NCBI GenBank assembly: GCA_003194525.1
Contig: NBIV01000042.1
Location: 62,001 to 126,000 of the forward strand
Reading direction: 5' to 3'
DNA from: Gracilariopsis chorda
Taxonomy: Eukaryota > Rhodophyta > Florideophyceae > Gracilariales > Gracilariaceae
DNA: 64,000 nucleotides
The position numbers and the translations under genes were made by a program. Numbering within the stretch: the stretch's first letter is position 1; the number at the start of each line of letters is the position of its first letter. The notes beneath the pieces are model-generated. The model saw nothing but the letters and a program-made list of their open reading frames with translations, was not told the origin of the DNA and did not search any database. Of this stretch, positions 12,959 to 23,850 are shown piece after piece.

Positions 12959-13900
12959 TCAGAACTTATCCAACGCCCATACAATGCCAAGGTGTTCTTT
13001 CTTTGTAGCACCATAGTTGGTCTCCGAGTGAGATAGAGATCGCAACGCGAAAGCTATAATGCAGAGGTCTCTGCCGTTTGGCTCCTGTCCGATCCACGCT
13101 CCAAGTCCAAAATCTGAAGCATCCGTGCCGACCAAGTACTTCTTTTCATCTAATAGGTATGAAAGCGTGACTTTCTCTGCCATTCTCTTCTTAACTTCCT
13201 CGAAAGCTTCGCTCATTCCCGTGGTCCACTGTAGTGTAACCTTGTCCCTTCTTCGGACTTCGAGGGGCTTGGAGATATGCAAGAACCTTGGGACGAACTT
13301 GCGGTAGTTTTTGGCCGCCCCAAGGACGCTGAGCAGCTGTCTCACTGTCGATGGGCATTCCCAGTTTGAGATGGCTTCAACCATGGTTGAGTCTTTCTGG
13401 ATATGTGATAATAAATCCTAGCAGTTGGACTTCCCTTTGACCAAACCGACACTTGTCCACTCTGATCAGTATGTTCCATTTTGTCAGTAAATCTATTACC
13501 TCCTCGACGTGCTCCACGTGCTCTGCCTTGTTGGAATTGAAGACGATAATGTCGTCAAAGTAAACGGCAACATACGGGACGTCTTAGAGAATCTTATCAA
13601 TGAGCTGTTGGAACTTAGCAGACATGGTTTTGATTCCGAAAGGTACGGCGCGCATGCGATAATGTGTGCCTTTCCAGCGAAACGCCACCCAGTTCCTATC
13701 CTCTTCAGGGACGGGAAACCAGAAATACCCGTATCTTATGTCAAGGATCGTGAAAACGGCTTCAGGTCCTGACACAGATCCTACAGCATCCAATATCTCC
13801 TGCACGCGGGGCAGAGGATAGTCTGAGTCCGGGAGCAAGGAGTTGAGTCGCCGCAGGTCAATACATGGACGAACGTCAATCTTGGTTCCATTTCCATCCT
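12959..13900 (-). pseudogene. Element E reverse transcriptase / RNase H remnant
   Basis: RT is shown by PLPRVQEILDAVG, TILDIRYGYFWFPV and RAVPFGIK. RNase H is shown by YLVGTDASDFGLGAWI, SHSETNYGATKKEHLGIVWAL and preceding connection residues. Order and spacing are those of Ty3/gypsy pol. Fossil. Confidence 0.8.
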
Positions 13901-14349
13901 TCTTCGGGACGCTAAGGATAGGGAAAGCACTGGTTCATTCGTCGGATGCAACTTCTATTTCCTTTGCTGAGAACCATCTGCTGATCTCAGCGCTACCACG
14001 AGCTTCACCCTTCCGAGACACGAAGTTCACTCGACTCCATATTGGCGCGGTTGATGAAGGATAGACGCGCAGGATTGCCAGAGGATGCGTGCAACGCGCT
14101 GAAAGAGGGATTTACTGGTTGCATTTGAGGGCACTCGTGACACCATTCAAGAATTCTTTCTGGCGTCCCTGGTGCTTCTAACGTGGAATTGGACATCCGC
14201 GGCATGGGATGTGGGGTGACTTGGTCTTCATTACCTGGAGTCTCAACTGCTTGAGGTACTCCTTCAACAGAGAATCCAAACACAGGAAAATGTGGCAGCC
14301 CGATGATCGTATGCCTCCTTGGTGGCATCTGCATGATTTCGGCCATTAG

Positions 14350-14712
14350 CTACGTCCAGCGAGTCCCATTGCTGACCGTGACCTTCGCTAGACCCTTCCA
14401 GTCTGCCATCACCTTGTCACGGCCGTCTCGTATGCTGCCCCAGACTTCTTGAACTGGAATGCTGAGCTCTCGAGCAAATTCAGTTGATATGAAGGTCGAC
14501 GCTGCTTCTGAGTCTACCATGGCCCACCCATCAACACCGTTGATCTGGAAAGGGGTATACAAAAGCTCCGTGGCGTCTTCAGGGGCTGCGCAAAGGGCAT
14601 TTAGGGTAGATTCCCTCGTTTCTTTCCTTTCGTCAACGTCTGAAAGGAGTCTGGCACCCGTGTCATGATCATCGTATCCAAACAGCGCCATAAGGTCTGC
14701 ATCAGCATACAT
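14350..14712 (-). pseudogene. Element E protease remnant
   Basis: Retropepsin-like: VDGWAMVDSEAASTFIS occupies the position of the active-site loop, followed by FARELSIPVQE. Lies between gag and RT as expected. Part of a broken element. Confidence 0.65.
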
Positions 14713-14836
14713 CAGCTGCCCAAAGTCACTGAGATTTTCGCTGGACTCACAAGTATCCTTTATCTGGAGGTTTGGCGGCTTGGGGCTCCTTCTTGACGCC
14801 GTCTTCGCATTTATATCCCGGCTTCCATGGCTTCAT

Positions 14837-15973
14837 TCATTCAACGCATTTCTTCTCCTTTCGGAGCTGCTCTCTCGTCGTGGCGTCCAGCGATTTTCCT
14901 TTCCTCTGGTAGGAGTCATCATTCTTCGGATTAATTTTCTTGGACCGGGAGTTCTTCAGGGTTCCATGCCTGTCACGCGACGTCTTGTTGCTTGGACTAC
15001 CTAACGACTCCTTCTTGTTGGCCTGTTCCGTCTTGCGCCTCGAATAACGGAAGGAGTCCAACGTGATCGCGATGTAAATCTCACTTGAGATTGACAATGG
15101 GGGAGACCCTTGGCTGCTCAAGATCCACATGTTAAAAGGTGCCGCACGGGTCACGTTGACGAAGTCCTGCAATTTAGCATCCAGACTATACATATAAACT
15201 ACGAATAGCGACTCCTCGTCATTGCGACGACCAGTCCGGGCCATAAGGCTCGTGAACCTGTCACTGTAGTCTTGCCCGGACTCCAGAGAATTCTGCAAAA
15301 TCTTCATGAGGTCACGAACCAGCTTGTCTCCGATCGCGGGGGACTCGAAGTGGTGAAGAAATTTCGCATGCACCTCCTGCCAGCTGAGTCCATCAAGGTT
15401 ACTCTCTGCCTATTAGCCATCAAATCCATTTTGGGTCGCTAGCAGTGCCGAGTACCACCGGCACTGAGGCACCTCGTGCGCCTCCAACAGCGCTTTGATT
15501 TTGCCCAGGAACTCATAAGGATCTTTGATGGCCGTGGACTCACTTTCTCTGAAAGAAGACAGTACTGGTATGCAGTAGCTTGCTCCTCCGCTCCGCCCTA
15601 GTCCAATAGCACCGGTAACCTTGCTCTCTGAAGCCGTGATGAGCTTCTGAGTTGTCTCAATACGCTTTTCGGCCGTGTCTACAAGCGCCGTAATGCCACT
15701 TCGCTCTTCTTCTACTTTTTTGAGGCGTTTGTCAAATTCTGCTTTCCGAATGCGGTCCAAGTTTGTCTGCTCGACAAGAGAAAGATCGTAAAACTCCACC
15801 TCCACCTTCATGAAAGACGCAGATAAGTTCTTCATTTCCAGGTGCTGCCGCTGCAGAAATTGCGTTAAAGACAGCGTAGCGTTTTCTTCCATCCCTTTGA
15901 AGTAGTGCAGAAACAAAGTAGTTCCTTCGATTGAAAAACCTGTGGCGGTTTGGTACCGGAGCGGCGAAGGCAA
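14837..15973 (-). pseudogene. Element E gag remnant
   Basis: The N-terminal half is helical and charged (LDRIRKAEFDKRLKKVEEE). The second half has a capsid-like helical stretch (LHHFESPAIGDKLV, FTSLMARTGR) and ends lysine-rich. No CCHC knuckle is evident. Adjoins the 5' LTR. Fossil. Confidence 0.65.
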
Positions 15974-16269
15974 GAGAGGAGTTCAATCAGACACCTGCTG
16001 GTCTTTTTAGAGTTTACTGGCTGCACCATACCTCAGCCTTTAAGTACTGCCGACGATGGTGCGGGGTGTCAAATGCAGCGTTGCTTCTACTTCCCTAACG
16101 GGCGCAGCATCCTTACAGAAACTAAGTACCACGTACTGCTAGCCATTTTCAGTAAATAGTATCGTCTAGAACGCGTACTTCGATCCATTATCTGTCTAAC
16201 TTATAATCTCGGACTCCAGCCACGTCCGCTATGACTGACAATAAGGTATCCACGGTGTCCAACACGACA
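15941..16269 (-). repeat. Element E 5' LTR (right)
   Basis: 329 bp, same boundaries as the left copy and about 9% different by eye. Followed directly by the CCTAA target duplication. Confidence 0.9.
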
Positions 16270-16274
16270 CCTAA

Positions 16275-17694
16275 GAAAAACGGGTTTAGGTAGCCCAAAG
16301 AAACGGTACAGGTCGAATTTCAGGTTGCTTGGTGGTAGAAGCAAGCCCTTGAGGCAACATCCAACACCAGAACGCTGATATCAAGAGGGAATGAAGGTTG
16401 AGAAGTTGGGTTGTGAGCACAGAGCACTGTACACGCATATAAATAGGAGTCGTTTTACTCGGAGCCGAAGACCATTACATGGGTGCAGCTAGTGTGGAGT
16501 GTTTGGAGCGGGCGCAGACTAGAGCATTAAACGCGGACATGGGAGGGAGTGGTGAGAAAGTTCGTGTACAGGAGTGCTAAGTGCGGGCGCAGATGTACAC
16601 CAAGGTATCAGCGGAGTTATGTAAGAAGGAAAGTAGTTGTTCCATGCCGAGGGTCGGCGATAGTCGGGATGTGTACCGCAGTGTTACCATGACAGTGAAG
16701 GACTCAGAAGAGCCCGGCTGCTTGGCCGACACTCACGGTCAGGGCGAGCCATCGGCTGTATTATACATATAATTCTATTCTTAATCTATCTCCACTTCAA
16801 AATTTGGTGGTCAATTGAAACCTCTCTTGTGACCATCAAAAAAACCAAAACTTGCCCCACCACATATCATTGATGAGAATCGTTTCATTATTTGATCACT
16901 ATCCTGGTCAATAGAGACATCATTCACACCATCTTATTCATGAAAAGGGAGCACATAGCCAGAAAAATGAATAGACAAAAACACCAAACAATAAATGGTG
17001 CCAACACAGAAATCAAAATAAGCGAAATATACATGACGAATCCTGGTCCATTTGTGTTATGACCACCTGCAAGATCTTTTTTCTCTACTTCTACAACTCG
17101 GACTGTGCCCTATGGTAATTAGAAAAGCATAGAAAGAAGAGGAATCTCGCACGCTAGCAGGTGCATATACGCGTCCACAGACCCAACAGTTTGAAAGGAT
17201 CAAAGCGCAAAGCATTTCTTCGAAAACGTGTATACCAGATTCAAGAGCTTAGCTCATATTCCACCATCAGAATAAGACTTGTGCGTACGAAGCATGAAGA
17301 GTTGTTGACAGAACTTCTCAGAGATTTAAGCAGATTGCCATAAGTTTGAAATCACCATACGCAAGATCAAAGTTGCTAATCTGACCGGCGTTAGTGAAGA
17401 CGAGTTGAAATCTATAGCTATTACCATTTGATAACAAAATATACTACAATACCGTAGCCTCGACCAAGATAGCTGGAACAACAAACGCTACTTCAAAGTA
17501 TTGTGATGGTATTTTAAATGACACGGCATTGTCTTGGAGGATACGTCGGCAAACAATTCTTCGTCATAAAATAATAGTCCTACATTTAGAGACGACAAGT
17601 TTGTGACAGGTAATAACAGCAAAAGCGGGACAAGCAATGACTGTGAACCCAATTTAATGAAGATTGACAAGAAGTAGGATGGGTTTGAAGCTGG
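16275..17694. other. No clear gene; TATA-like site at 16436
   Basis: This is the right flank of element E. It has CATATAAATAGG at 16436-16447, a good TATA-box match, but no convincing reading frame follows it. A short lysine/arginine-rich frame at 17161-17343 lies upstream of the transposon-accessory fragment at 17695 and might belong with it. Nothing else is recognisable. Confidence 0.4.
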
Positions 17695-17997
17695 GTGGAG
17701 GAAGAAACCAAAGGGAAGAAATCGAGAGGGAAGTTTTTCCCATGCAATGAAGTATATATCAAGTTCTTGGAATATAAATATGTATGCAGTTCTGGGCGAC
17801 ATTCAATGTCATTTTTCATTCATGCCAGAGCTGACATGGATACGAAAGATAAAACACGTATTCGAAACGAGTACATTCGAACGACAAGATTGCTTTGTTT
17901 ACAACGAATGAAAAGGAGTTTGTCGATTGATACTGAGCCCAGGATCTGTGGAAAAGGCACGGCAAGTGCAAAGAAAAACGAGGAATCCCCTAGCTAA
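17695..17997 (+). pseudogene. Transposon accessory (Harbinger-type) gene fragment
   Basis: The segment HSMSFFIHARADMDTKDK, then RIRNEYIRTTRLLCLQRMKR, aligns closely with a piece on the minus strand at 57064-57324 (HSMTLLSIYPNAKLNTKDDN, then RVRNGFIRTSRMLCLERMKK). The two are copies of one repeated gene. The 57-kb copy also carries GRNKAKRQKEE upstream, a motif seen in the Myb/SANT-like accessory proteins of PIF/Harbinger transposons. Here only the C-terminal part is readable. The assignment to Harbinger rests on the paralogue. Confidence 0.5.
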
Positions 17998-17999
17998 GC

Positions 18000-18982
18000 C
18001 TGGGATTTACATCTGTACGGAAAAACTGAAGTTGAAGCACGGAATTGAACTTAAGTAGGAAAATGCTCAAATGGGATATGGAAGGCGTCAGCGGAAAGTC
18101 ATGTGCGAGATCACAGGACGTTTTTCTAATACTTGAACTGCCAAATATGCGCAAACTTGTCCTTCTTTATCCCAAAATTGGTGGTTCTACCCACTACATC
18201 CGTCTCACGACTACCAAGCGTTGCATCAAGACTTTCATGCGGCATATACCTATTAGTGTAGCATAATGGATTTCTTTTTCTTTTAATTTCAATTGGGCTT
18301 GGTTAGGAGTATTGCAGGTACAGTATGGAACACGTGTTGCACTAAAAGTTTGGCACCTGAGTGACTGCCTAGTAGATGTACACGTAGACCTACCGCAGTG
18401 AAAGGTACTTAGCGATGCTGATATTGCACACCTCGCTGTAGTGCACAAAAGCACGAATGGAGATGACCACGAAAGGTGTCCAAATCCTTTCCTCCGATAA
18501 AGGTACGCTTTGCAATAGAGCGCTCGAAGACGATCGGAATTAGCCGGGCGTAGCTGCATGCCATCGCGTCTTGACTTGCAAACGGAGCAAGATGCCAATA
18601 GACGGTGTCCGTGTCCACTAACGGTAAGTCCTGAAACGGAAAAGAGGTGCCACAGAGAGCATACAAACGATACTAACCCTGGCTTACAACGTAAAAATAA
18701 GGGAAACAAAGGCCTAGCCTTCGGCAACAGGACGATAATGACCACTAAATTAGGGCAGAGAAGCAACCTTACAACGGACAACAGAAATAGACAAAAGAGA
18801 AATAATGCCGTTTGCTCGGGCTCACTCTTCAGAAATTCAGGACCGGTAGTGAAGCAAGAAGCAACATGGATGCTTCCAGGAATTAGTTCGCGGTCGCGTG
18901 TTGGCAAATTCGAGTGGAGTGCAACCTGGCTGAATATACGTCCAGGTGGCGGCCGTGATGCATTCGCTTAAGTGTAATTACT
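18000..18982. other. No convincing gene
   Basis: Two overlapping open frames (minus 18194-18907 and plus 18558-18971) have no recognisable domain and lack the look of a real protein. The right edge is the palindromic transposon junction at 18983-19007. If that junction reflects two abutting elements, part of this stretch could be the other one. Confidence 0.4.
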
Positions 18983-19007
18983 GATAGACACTAGTCTAGT
19001 GTCTATC
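18983..19007. repeat. Head-to-head piggyBac terminal repeats
   Basis: A perfect inverted repeat: GATAGACACTAG, one T, then CTAGTGTCTATC. The right half is the left terminal repeat of the piggyBac-like element; ATAGACACTAGGG is its right terminal repeat at 31627-31639. The left half therefore looks like a right end of the same family abutting the left end. Confidence 0.8.
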
Positions 19008-19014
19008 TGACCAG

Positions 19015-19032
19015 TGACCTCATATGAGGTCA
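19015..19032. repeat. Subterminal palindrome, left end
   Basis: TGACCTCATATGAGGTCA is an 18-bp perfect palindrome a few bases inside the left terminal repeat. Its 12-bp core recurs near the right end. Possible transposase-binding site (inference). Confidence 0.75.
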
Positions 19033-19439
19033 ATTTTAATTACTCTAGAAGTTTATCAAAACCTTTAAACTTTTCCAAATATTTTGTCGATATGATCTTC
19101 TCATGATGTTTTCTACGCCAGCAGCGCTGAAGCATGTCCACAGCACATCACCAACAGTCGTAGCTGTCGAATCAAGCACTATAGTCAACCAAACTCGTAC
19201 ACAATGGCCCCGTGCACAGATCTTCGCAAAACTTTCGGAACAACTGTCAACAGCCGTGCTCTTCTGCTTACAAATGACGCTGAATGCAAATGTTACTATG
19301 GATCTCTATTGATATCAGCAACGGTACAAGGTTCCGTCCTCAATTTTGACATTCGGCAGGTCAATAATCGAAATCTCGCTTTTCTGACTGTGAAGTTTAG
19401 TTTACTGAACCGAGAAAAAGAAGTCCCCTACCTCTATCC

Positions 19440-19984
19440 AGTGTTAATCTAGGTGCAAGTGTTGACAAAGCCGTGAATGCTGCGAAAGAACCTATTACCG
19501 AGGTTGAACCCGTTAATACGCAAAACATGGAGGAAGATGCTCTTGTCACAACATCTCAGATGCAACTTTTGCAGCCGCAAACAAGTCTATCCAGCGAAAA
19601 TGCACCTGTCCATTCAACTGTAATTCATTTTCGTATGTAGGAAACCTGTATGACGTTGAGTCCTCTGAATGGTTGTATGCAAATGCATTAGTGGAAAATG
19701 GTTGGCCCAGCCGGAGATTTTATCTCACCGCGTCACGTTCCTTCAAACATGAGCGCAGTAGAGTTCTTCCTTTGGATGTTCCCTATGTATCATTTGCAGT
19801 TTATTGTGAACAGAACGAATGTTCAGTTAGAAAGCAAAGACATTCGGAAAAATGCAGGAGGAGAACTGCTCAAATTCTTTGTAGCTCTTATCCTCATGAC
19901 TCACATTGACTTCTCTAACAGACGGCATCTTTAGAGCCTCGAGCCTTTTTCTAAGTTTATCCCTCAGCTTAATATTGTTCTTGC
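19440..19984 (+). pseudogene. piggyBac-like transposase, 5' part
   Basis: An acidic, glutamine-rich N-terminal stretch (19441-19640) is followed by the helical region typical of piggyBac transposases before the catalytic core: SAVEFFLWMFPMYHLQFIV, then a GGELLKFFVALIL segment. Reading stays in one frame from 19698 up to the LTR insertion at 19985, apart from one stop at 19932. The same frame resumes after element A at 29895, so A inserted inside the coding sequence. Pseudogene. Confidence 0.7.
19980..19984. repeat. Element A target duplication (left)
   Basis: CTTGC directly before the 5' LTR. It is repeated as CTTGC at 29895-29899 directly after the 3' LTR, a perfect 5-bp duplication. Confidence 0.95.
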
Positions 19985-20808
19985 TGTAGTGCAACGCCCT
20001 CAGGGAGGGATGTTTGGTACTTGAACGCTTTCCCGATATTATCGGTTGTGTAGTGTGTATATCAACTACGCCCCACTATGGTGGATATGGACACGTGGGA
20101 CACGGTTTTGGGTCGATTGCCGGTTGGCCACAGTAGTGGATGTTGCCACGAAATGTGGAGTATTTTAGTTAATATTATTTATTATTTTCACACCCATTTC
20201 TGGGAAGCTAGTACTTAGTGCGACGGCGCACTGCCGTCGCACCAGTAAATCTTCCCCAACAAGGGACCCCAACGTGGGGAATTGGCTCTAGTTGTTGCCG
20301 CTTGCGCGCGTACTCTACTCCTCCTTGGAGGGAAACGCCGTAAACCACGGGACATCTAACCCCCTTGCACATCTAAAGAAGCCCATCCTTGGGAGTACAA
20401 TTGTTCCAATCATATTGGTGTTTCGCCCTGTATAGGGATATTGTTACCGGCATCGCCGTATCTGTTCGTCGCTCTCGCGACTCACTTCGTCCTCTCTTCC
20501 TCCTCTTCGCCCTTCCTTTTTCCCCTTTATAGGGTAGCACCTCCCGCTATCCGCGGCCCTCGTGTGCGCATCCGCTCGCACACCCCCACTTACGTGGAAC
20601 ATACCTCTACTGAGGATCACACCCCGCTCACGCCGATACCGATTCTTCGCCTTCACCTCCCTGCGCGAGTTGCGACAGGTGTCCCTGGTCTTAGAAACCG
20701 GCTTCGCCGTGACACCTTTGGGAGGGCTCTACCCAACTGGATTCACCTCGTGAGAGGAAGATCCCGAACGTCTTTCGGTGTTTTTCCCCTTTGGGGCATT
20801 GCACCACA
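19985..20808 (+). repeat. Element A 5' LTR
   Basis: Starts TGTAGTGCAACG and ends GCACCACA. Matches 29068-29894 and 59550-60374 end to end. It contains a chain of short hairpins, including a perfect 10-bp stem at 20218-20242. Confidence 0.95.
20218..20242. repeat. Perfect 10-bp-stem hairpin in the LTR
   Basis: GTGCGACGGC, loop GCACT, then GCCGTCGCAC. It is identical in the other two LTR copies at 29301-29325 and 59783-59807. It could form in LTR RNA or DNA. Its role is unknown. Confidence 0.9.
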
Positions 20809-20811
20809 AAG

Positions 20812-20824
20812 TGGTCTCCCGACC
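20812..20824 (+). other. Element A primer-binding site
   Basis: TGGTCTCCCGACC starts three bases after the LTR end. TGG would pair with the 3' CCA of a tRNA whose 3' end reads GGTCGGGAGACCA. The same site follows the LTR of element B at 60378. Confidence 0.75.
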
Positions 20825-20912
20825 TAGAATCGGTTTTTGTTTCCCTCTAACGAGGTTTGTTTTTATTTACCGGAAGTTCCGTGATCGTTTCCCGTCGTAA
20901 CGGTATTTTCTC

Positions 20913-23087
20913 ATGTCGAGGAATCCCTCCGATGCGGAGCCAGTGGTTACGCGTAGTCGCTCCCGCGACAACGCGGACACTTCCGAAGTTCGGTTCGTAC
21001 CCCGTATCCCTATACGGACAAGTTCCAGCCGTGCTGGCGCCGCTTCATCGCGGAATGATACCCCCGACCGGGAACCCCGGAACCTCCTTTTGCCCTCGTT
21101 ATCACTCCCACAGGGGAATGCAGCATCGACTCCGGCTGTTGCCGCAGTGCCCCAGGCACCCCGGCCTGCTCCCGCTGTCGCGGCTTCAAGTCCCCGTGGA
21201 ACGGGCGATAACAACCCCAAGGGGACTTCCCTGGAACCCCAGGTCCGCGCTCTGTGGACCGCCCATGACACACTTGTAGGGGAACTAAAATCCCTCCAAG
21301 AGGTGGTCTTGGCAACCCCCGTAAAGGAGGTCGCCGAGGAACTCCGTATTTTACGGTCTGACGTCAACTCCGTGTTGGAGAGTTTGGGACAACCCGCCAC
21401 CTTCATCGAAGGAGTTGAAGCCCGATTTGATCGGATTGGTGCCCGCCTGGAGACGCTGGAGCAGTTCGTCCTCATGGACAAACCATCCCCGGATGATCCG
21501 GTAAACGAGGCATCGCACAACGACCAGCTTGCTGGGAAGAAGAAACGCCGTCATCGACGGAAACACCACCGAAAATATTCGGACTCCGATTCTTCGACAT
21601 CGTCGGACTCATCCAGAAACCATTCGGTTAGCTCGAGCTCCTCGGACTCCCACTCGGAGGACGAGAAGCGAGGCTACTCCTCCCGCTCGAAGCGGTCATC
21701 GGCCACTGAAGGTGTGGTCCGAACCCGCCAGAAGGGGAGAAGACACCCCGGTCTCCTGGAATTGAAACCGACAAACCCGGATTACCGGAAGCTTTTATCA
21801 TACCGGTACTACCGACTCGAAGACTCGTCACTTGGACGTACGCCCCGTGGTACGGGAATGGTGCGAGAATGCATTAAGCGAATGCAGCTCTCGCTCCGCA
21901 ACCAGTATTTTACTGGAGAGGACCCAGTCCTAGTACTGGATTTCCTATCCCGCTTTGTAGCGGAGGCCGATATCCTCGGTATGAATTAGAGACAAACCTA
22001 TTTGGCTTTACCGTATTTTTTACGGGGAATGGCGGAGTACCAATACAACTCTGTGAGAGGATCTTCCCGTGCCTCCGAGGGAAGAGTTACTTGCTGGCCA
22101 GAGCCTGTGCAGTATCTACTGCGCTCCTACGCCACAAACACCGCTATTCAGCATGCTATCTTCGCTTTGCGAGATACACGCCAGCGTGCTGGAGAGACCG
22201 AGACCGATTAATCGGTGCGCCTTAACAAGGCTTTCCACAGATGTGGTAACGTATACCCCGCTGGGGAGCGCAGTACCATGTTCATCGATGGTCTTGACCC
22301 AGCAATCCGGAGTTTAGTTACCCGTTATCGGGAGGACAAGCGGAGGATCACCTATCTCGAGCTGGTCCAACACGCCCGAGCGGAAGGGGATGCACTTCGT
22401 GCAAGAACTCCCAACAATCGGTCTAAATCCGCCAAGGCGTTGTTGCTAGAAAGCGAAGCTTCCTCACTCCCACTCACTGCGGATGGGAACCCTGGACAGG
22501 GATTTGATACCGTGCATTTGGTGCAGGAGGATGGTGTGTCGATACCCACCAGTGATGTACCGTCAACGACGGAGATGACCCGTGATACGGGAACGGAAGA
22601 CCCCGTTTTGTACGGTGGTAACAGCCGGGTTCAACCCCAACGACTCCCGTTTTCAAACGGTCAATCCCGTTATCAACGGCCTGGATGGACTGACACCCGC
22701 CCTGCGGTTCGCTTCTCCGATACTCGGAATAATAATCCGCGTGTCGCGGTATTGGCTCTCATTTGCCACCTGTGCTATGCCCATGGCCATACCTCCCCTC
22801 AGTGTCTTTGTTCACTGAAGGATATGGCCAAGATGGTGGCAAATTATGAGGCCCTCACTCCAGAGGAGAAACGTTCCGTCCCGACGGCTTCCTACCTCCG
22901 TGCTAAAACGGACTTTTCCCATGCCCTACCACAGACCCCGCGTGCGCGGCAAGCTTCATACACCCCGATTCGGGATATCACGCAACCATCCGTTGCAACC
23001 CCCGCTTATGCGGATAGAAACCCCCGTCAACGGGATGAAGCACTCGTTGTCGAGGAAACCAACCCACCGCCGAAGGCGGAAAACTAA
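20913..23087 (+). pseudogene. Element A gag
   Basis: Corresponds along its length to the open gag of element B. Parts in order: a disordered arginine/serine/proline-rich N-terminus, a coiled region (ALWTAHDTLVGELKSLQEVV), a basic and serine-rich stretch (KKKRRHRRKHHRKYSDSDS), the capsid-like helical domain (FTGEDPVLVLDFLSRFV onwards) and a zinc knuckle C-x2-C-x4-H-x4-C (CHLCYAHGHTSPQC). Gag forms the intracellular particle. This copy is broken a few times; B's is not. Confidence 0.9.
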
Positions 23088-23104
23088 CTGAGGGAGTCTC
23101 CCCT

Positions 23105-23790
23105 TTGGGAGAGGCGTCCTCAACAACGAGGCTGTTGGCGCCCGAGGCGTCCTCGCCCCGCTCCCCGGTGAAAGTCCTCTCGAGGAAAGACACCGCTGAC
23201 GCGGACTCTACGCATCTCGGTGTGTTGCGTCGCCCGTGGATACGGAGTAAAAATCCCCGGATTCCCGGTAGAGTCTTGGTCTTGGCCAAGCGCAATTATA
23301 AGGTCTATGCCGACCTTGGCCTTGATCCCCAGTTTATGGTGAGGTTTCTCACCGTCCTGGATACAGGTGCAGGCCCCAACTTTGTTGTGGAATCATTGTT
23401 ACCCCCGCTTGTGCGGTCTCGTATCCGCTCTGACGCGGTCCCCGACATTTCGGATGCGAACAACAATCCGTTACAAACGGTGGGCACAGTGGACCTCGTC
23501 GTGAGACTTGGTACCTCTGTGGTGAAGTTGGACTTCATCGTTTGCCGTTCATTGGCAGCACCAGTCATACTGGGATGTGATTACTGCGACAGATTTGTCG
23601 ACGCAATCAGGCCCCACCTCAGGCGTGTAGAACTTGACGACGGTTCGTCGGTTCTGATTGTTCGCCGCCCGCTAAAGCGGTTCTCTCGGAAACAAGTTCC
23701 GCTCCCTGCTGCGCAGGAACCACTGCCCGCGTCCCGCGAGTCCACCAAGCTCCACGTCGCTGCCTCGGTTTCTATACCAGCTGAGTCCCA
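23105..23790 (+). pseudogene. Element A protease region
   Basis: Retropepsin-like aspartic protease: VLDTGAGPNFVVESLL carries the DTGA active site, and PVILGCDYCDRFVD is the C-terminal glycine-bearing strand. An arginine-rich leader precedes it. It would process the Gag-Pol polyprotein. A hairpin (TCTCCC, loop CTTT, GGGAGA, 23097-23112) lies at the gag-pol junction. Part of a broken element. Confidence 0.85.
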
Positions 23791-23850
23791 AGTCTGGTTG
23801 CAGGTAAATTCCGTCAACACGGTCTTCGGGTTATACAACCCCTCGCCTCG

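Larger units (their letters stand above)
11095..16274 (-). mobile_element. Element E: Ty3/gypsy retrotransposon with LTRs and TSD
   Basis: Two 329-bp LTRs starting TGTGG and ending CGACA flank minus-strand gag, protease, RT, RNase H, integrase and a terminal chromodomain-like segment. The 5-bp target duplication CCTAA is perfect at 11095-11099 and 16270-16274. By eye the LTRs differ at about 30 of 329 positions, so the insertion is fairly old. The coding part has roughly ten breaks. It belongs to a different gypsy lineage from A, B and D. Confidence 0.9.

Noticed and set aside
16581-16772. Small gene behind the TATA-like site at 16436
   Set aside because: 63 codons of mixed composition with no recognisable feature; a TATA-like sequence alone is not enough.
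18194-18907. Long minus-strand reading frame (237 codons)
   Set aside because: Leucine-, cysteine- and serine-rich sequence without domain or heptad pattern, overlapped by another open frame on the plus strand; probably chance.
21489-21501. Apparent compensatory change between A and B in a palindrome (a C-G pair in A is T-A in B)
   Set aside because: Both positions are in CpG sites, so symmetric deamination explains the pair. Another pair in the same stem is lost in B.
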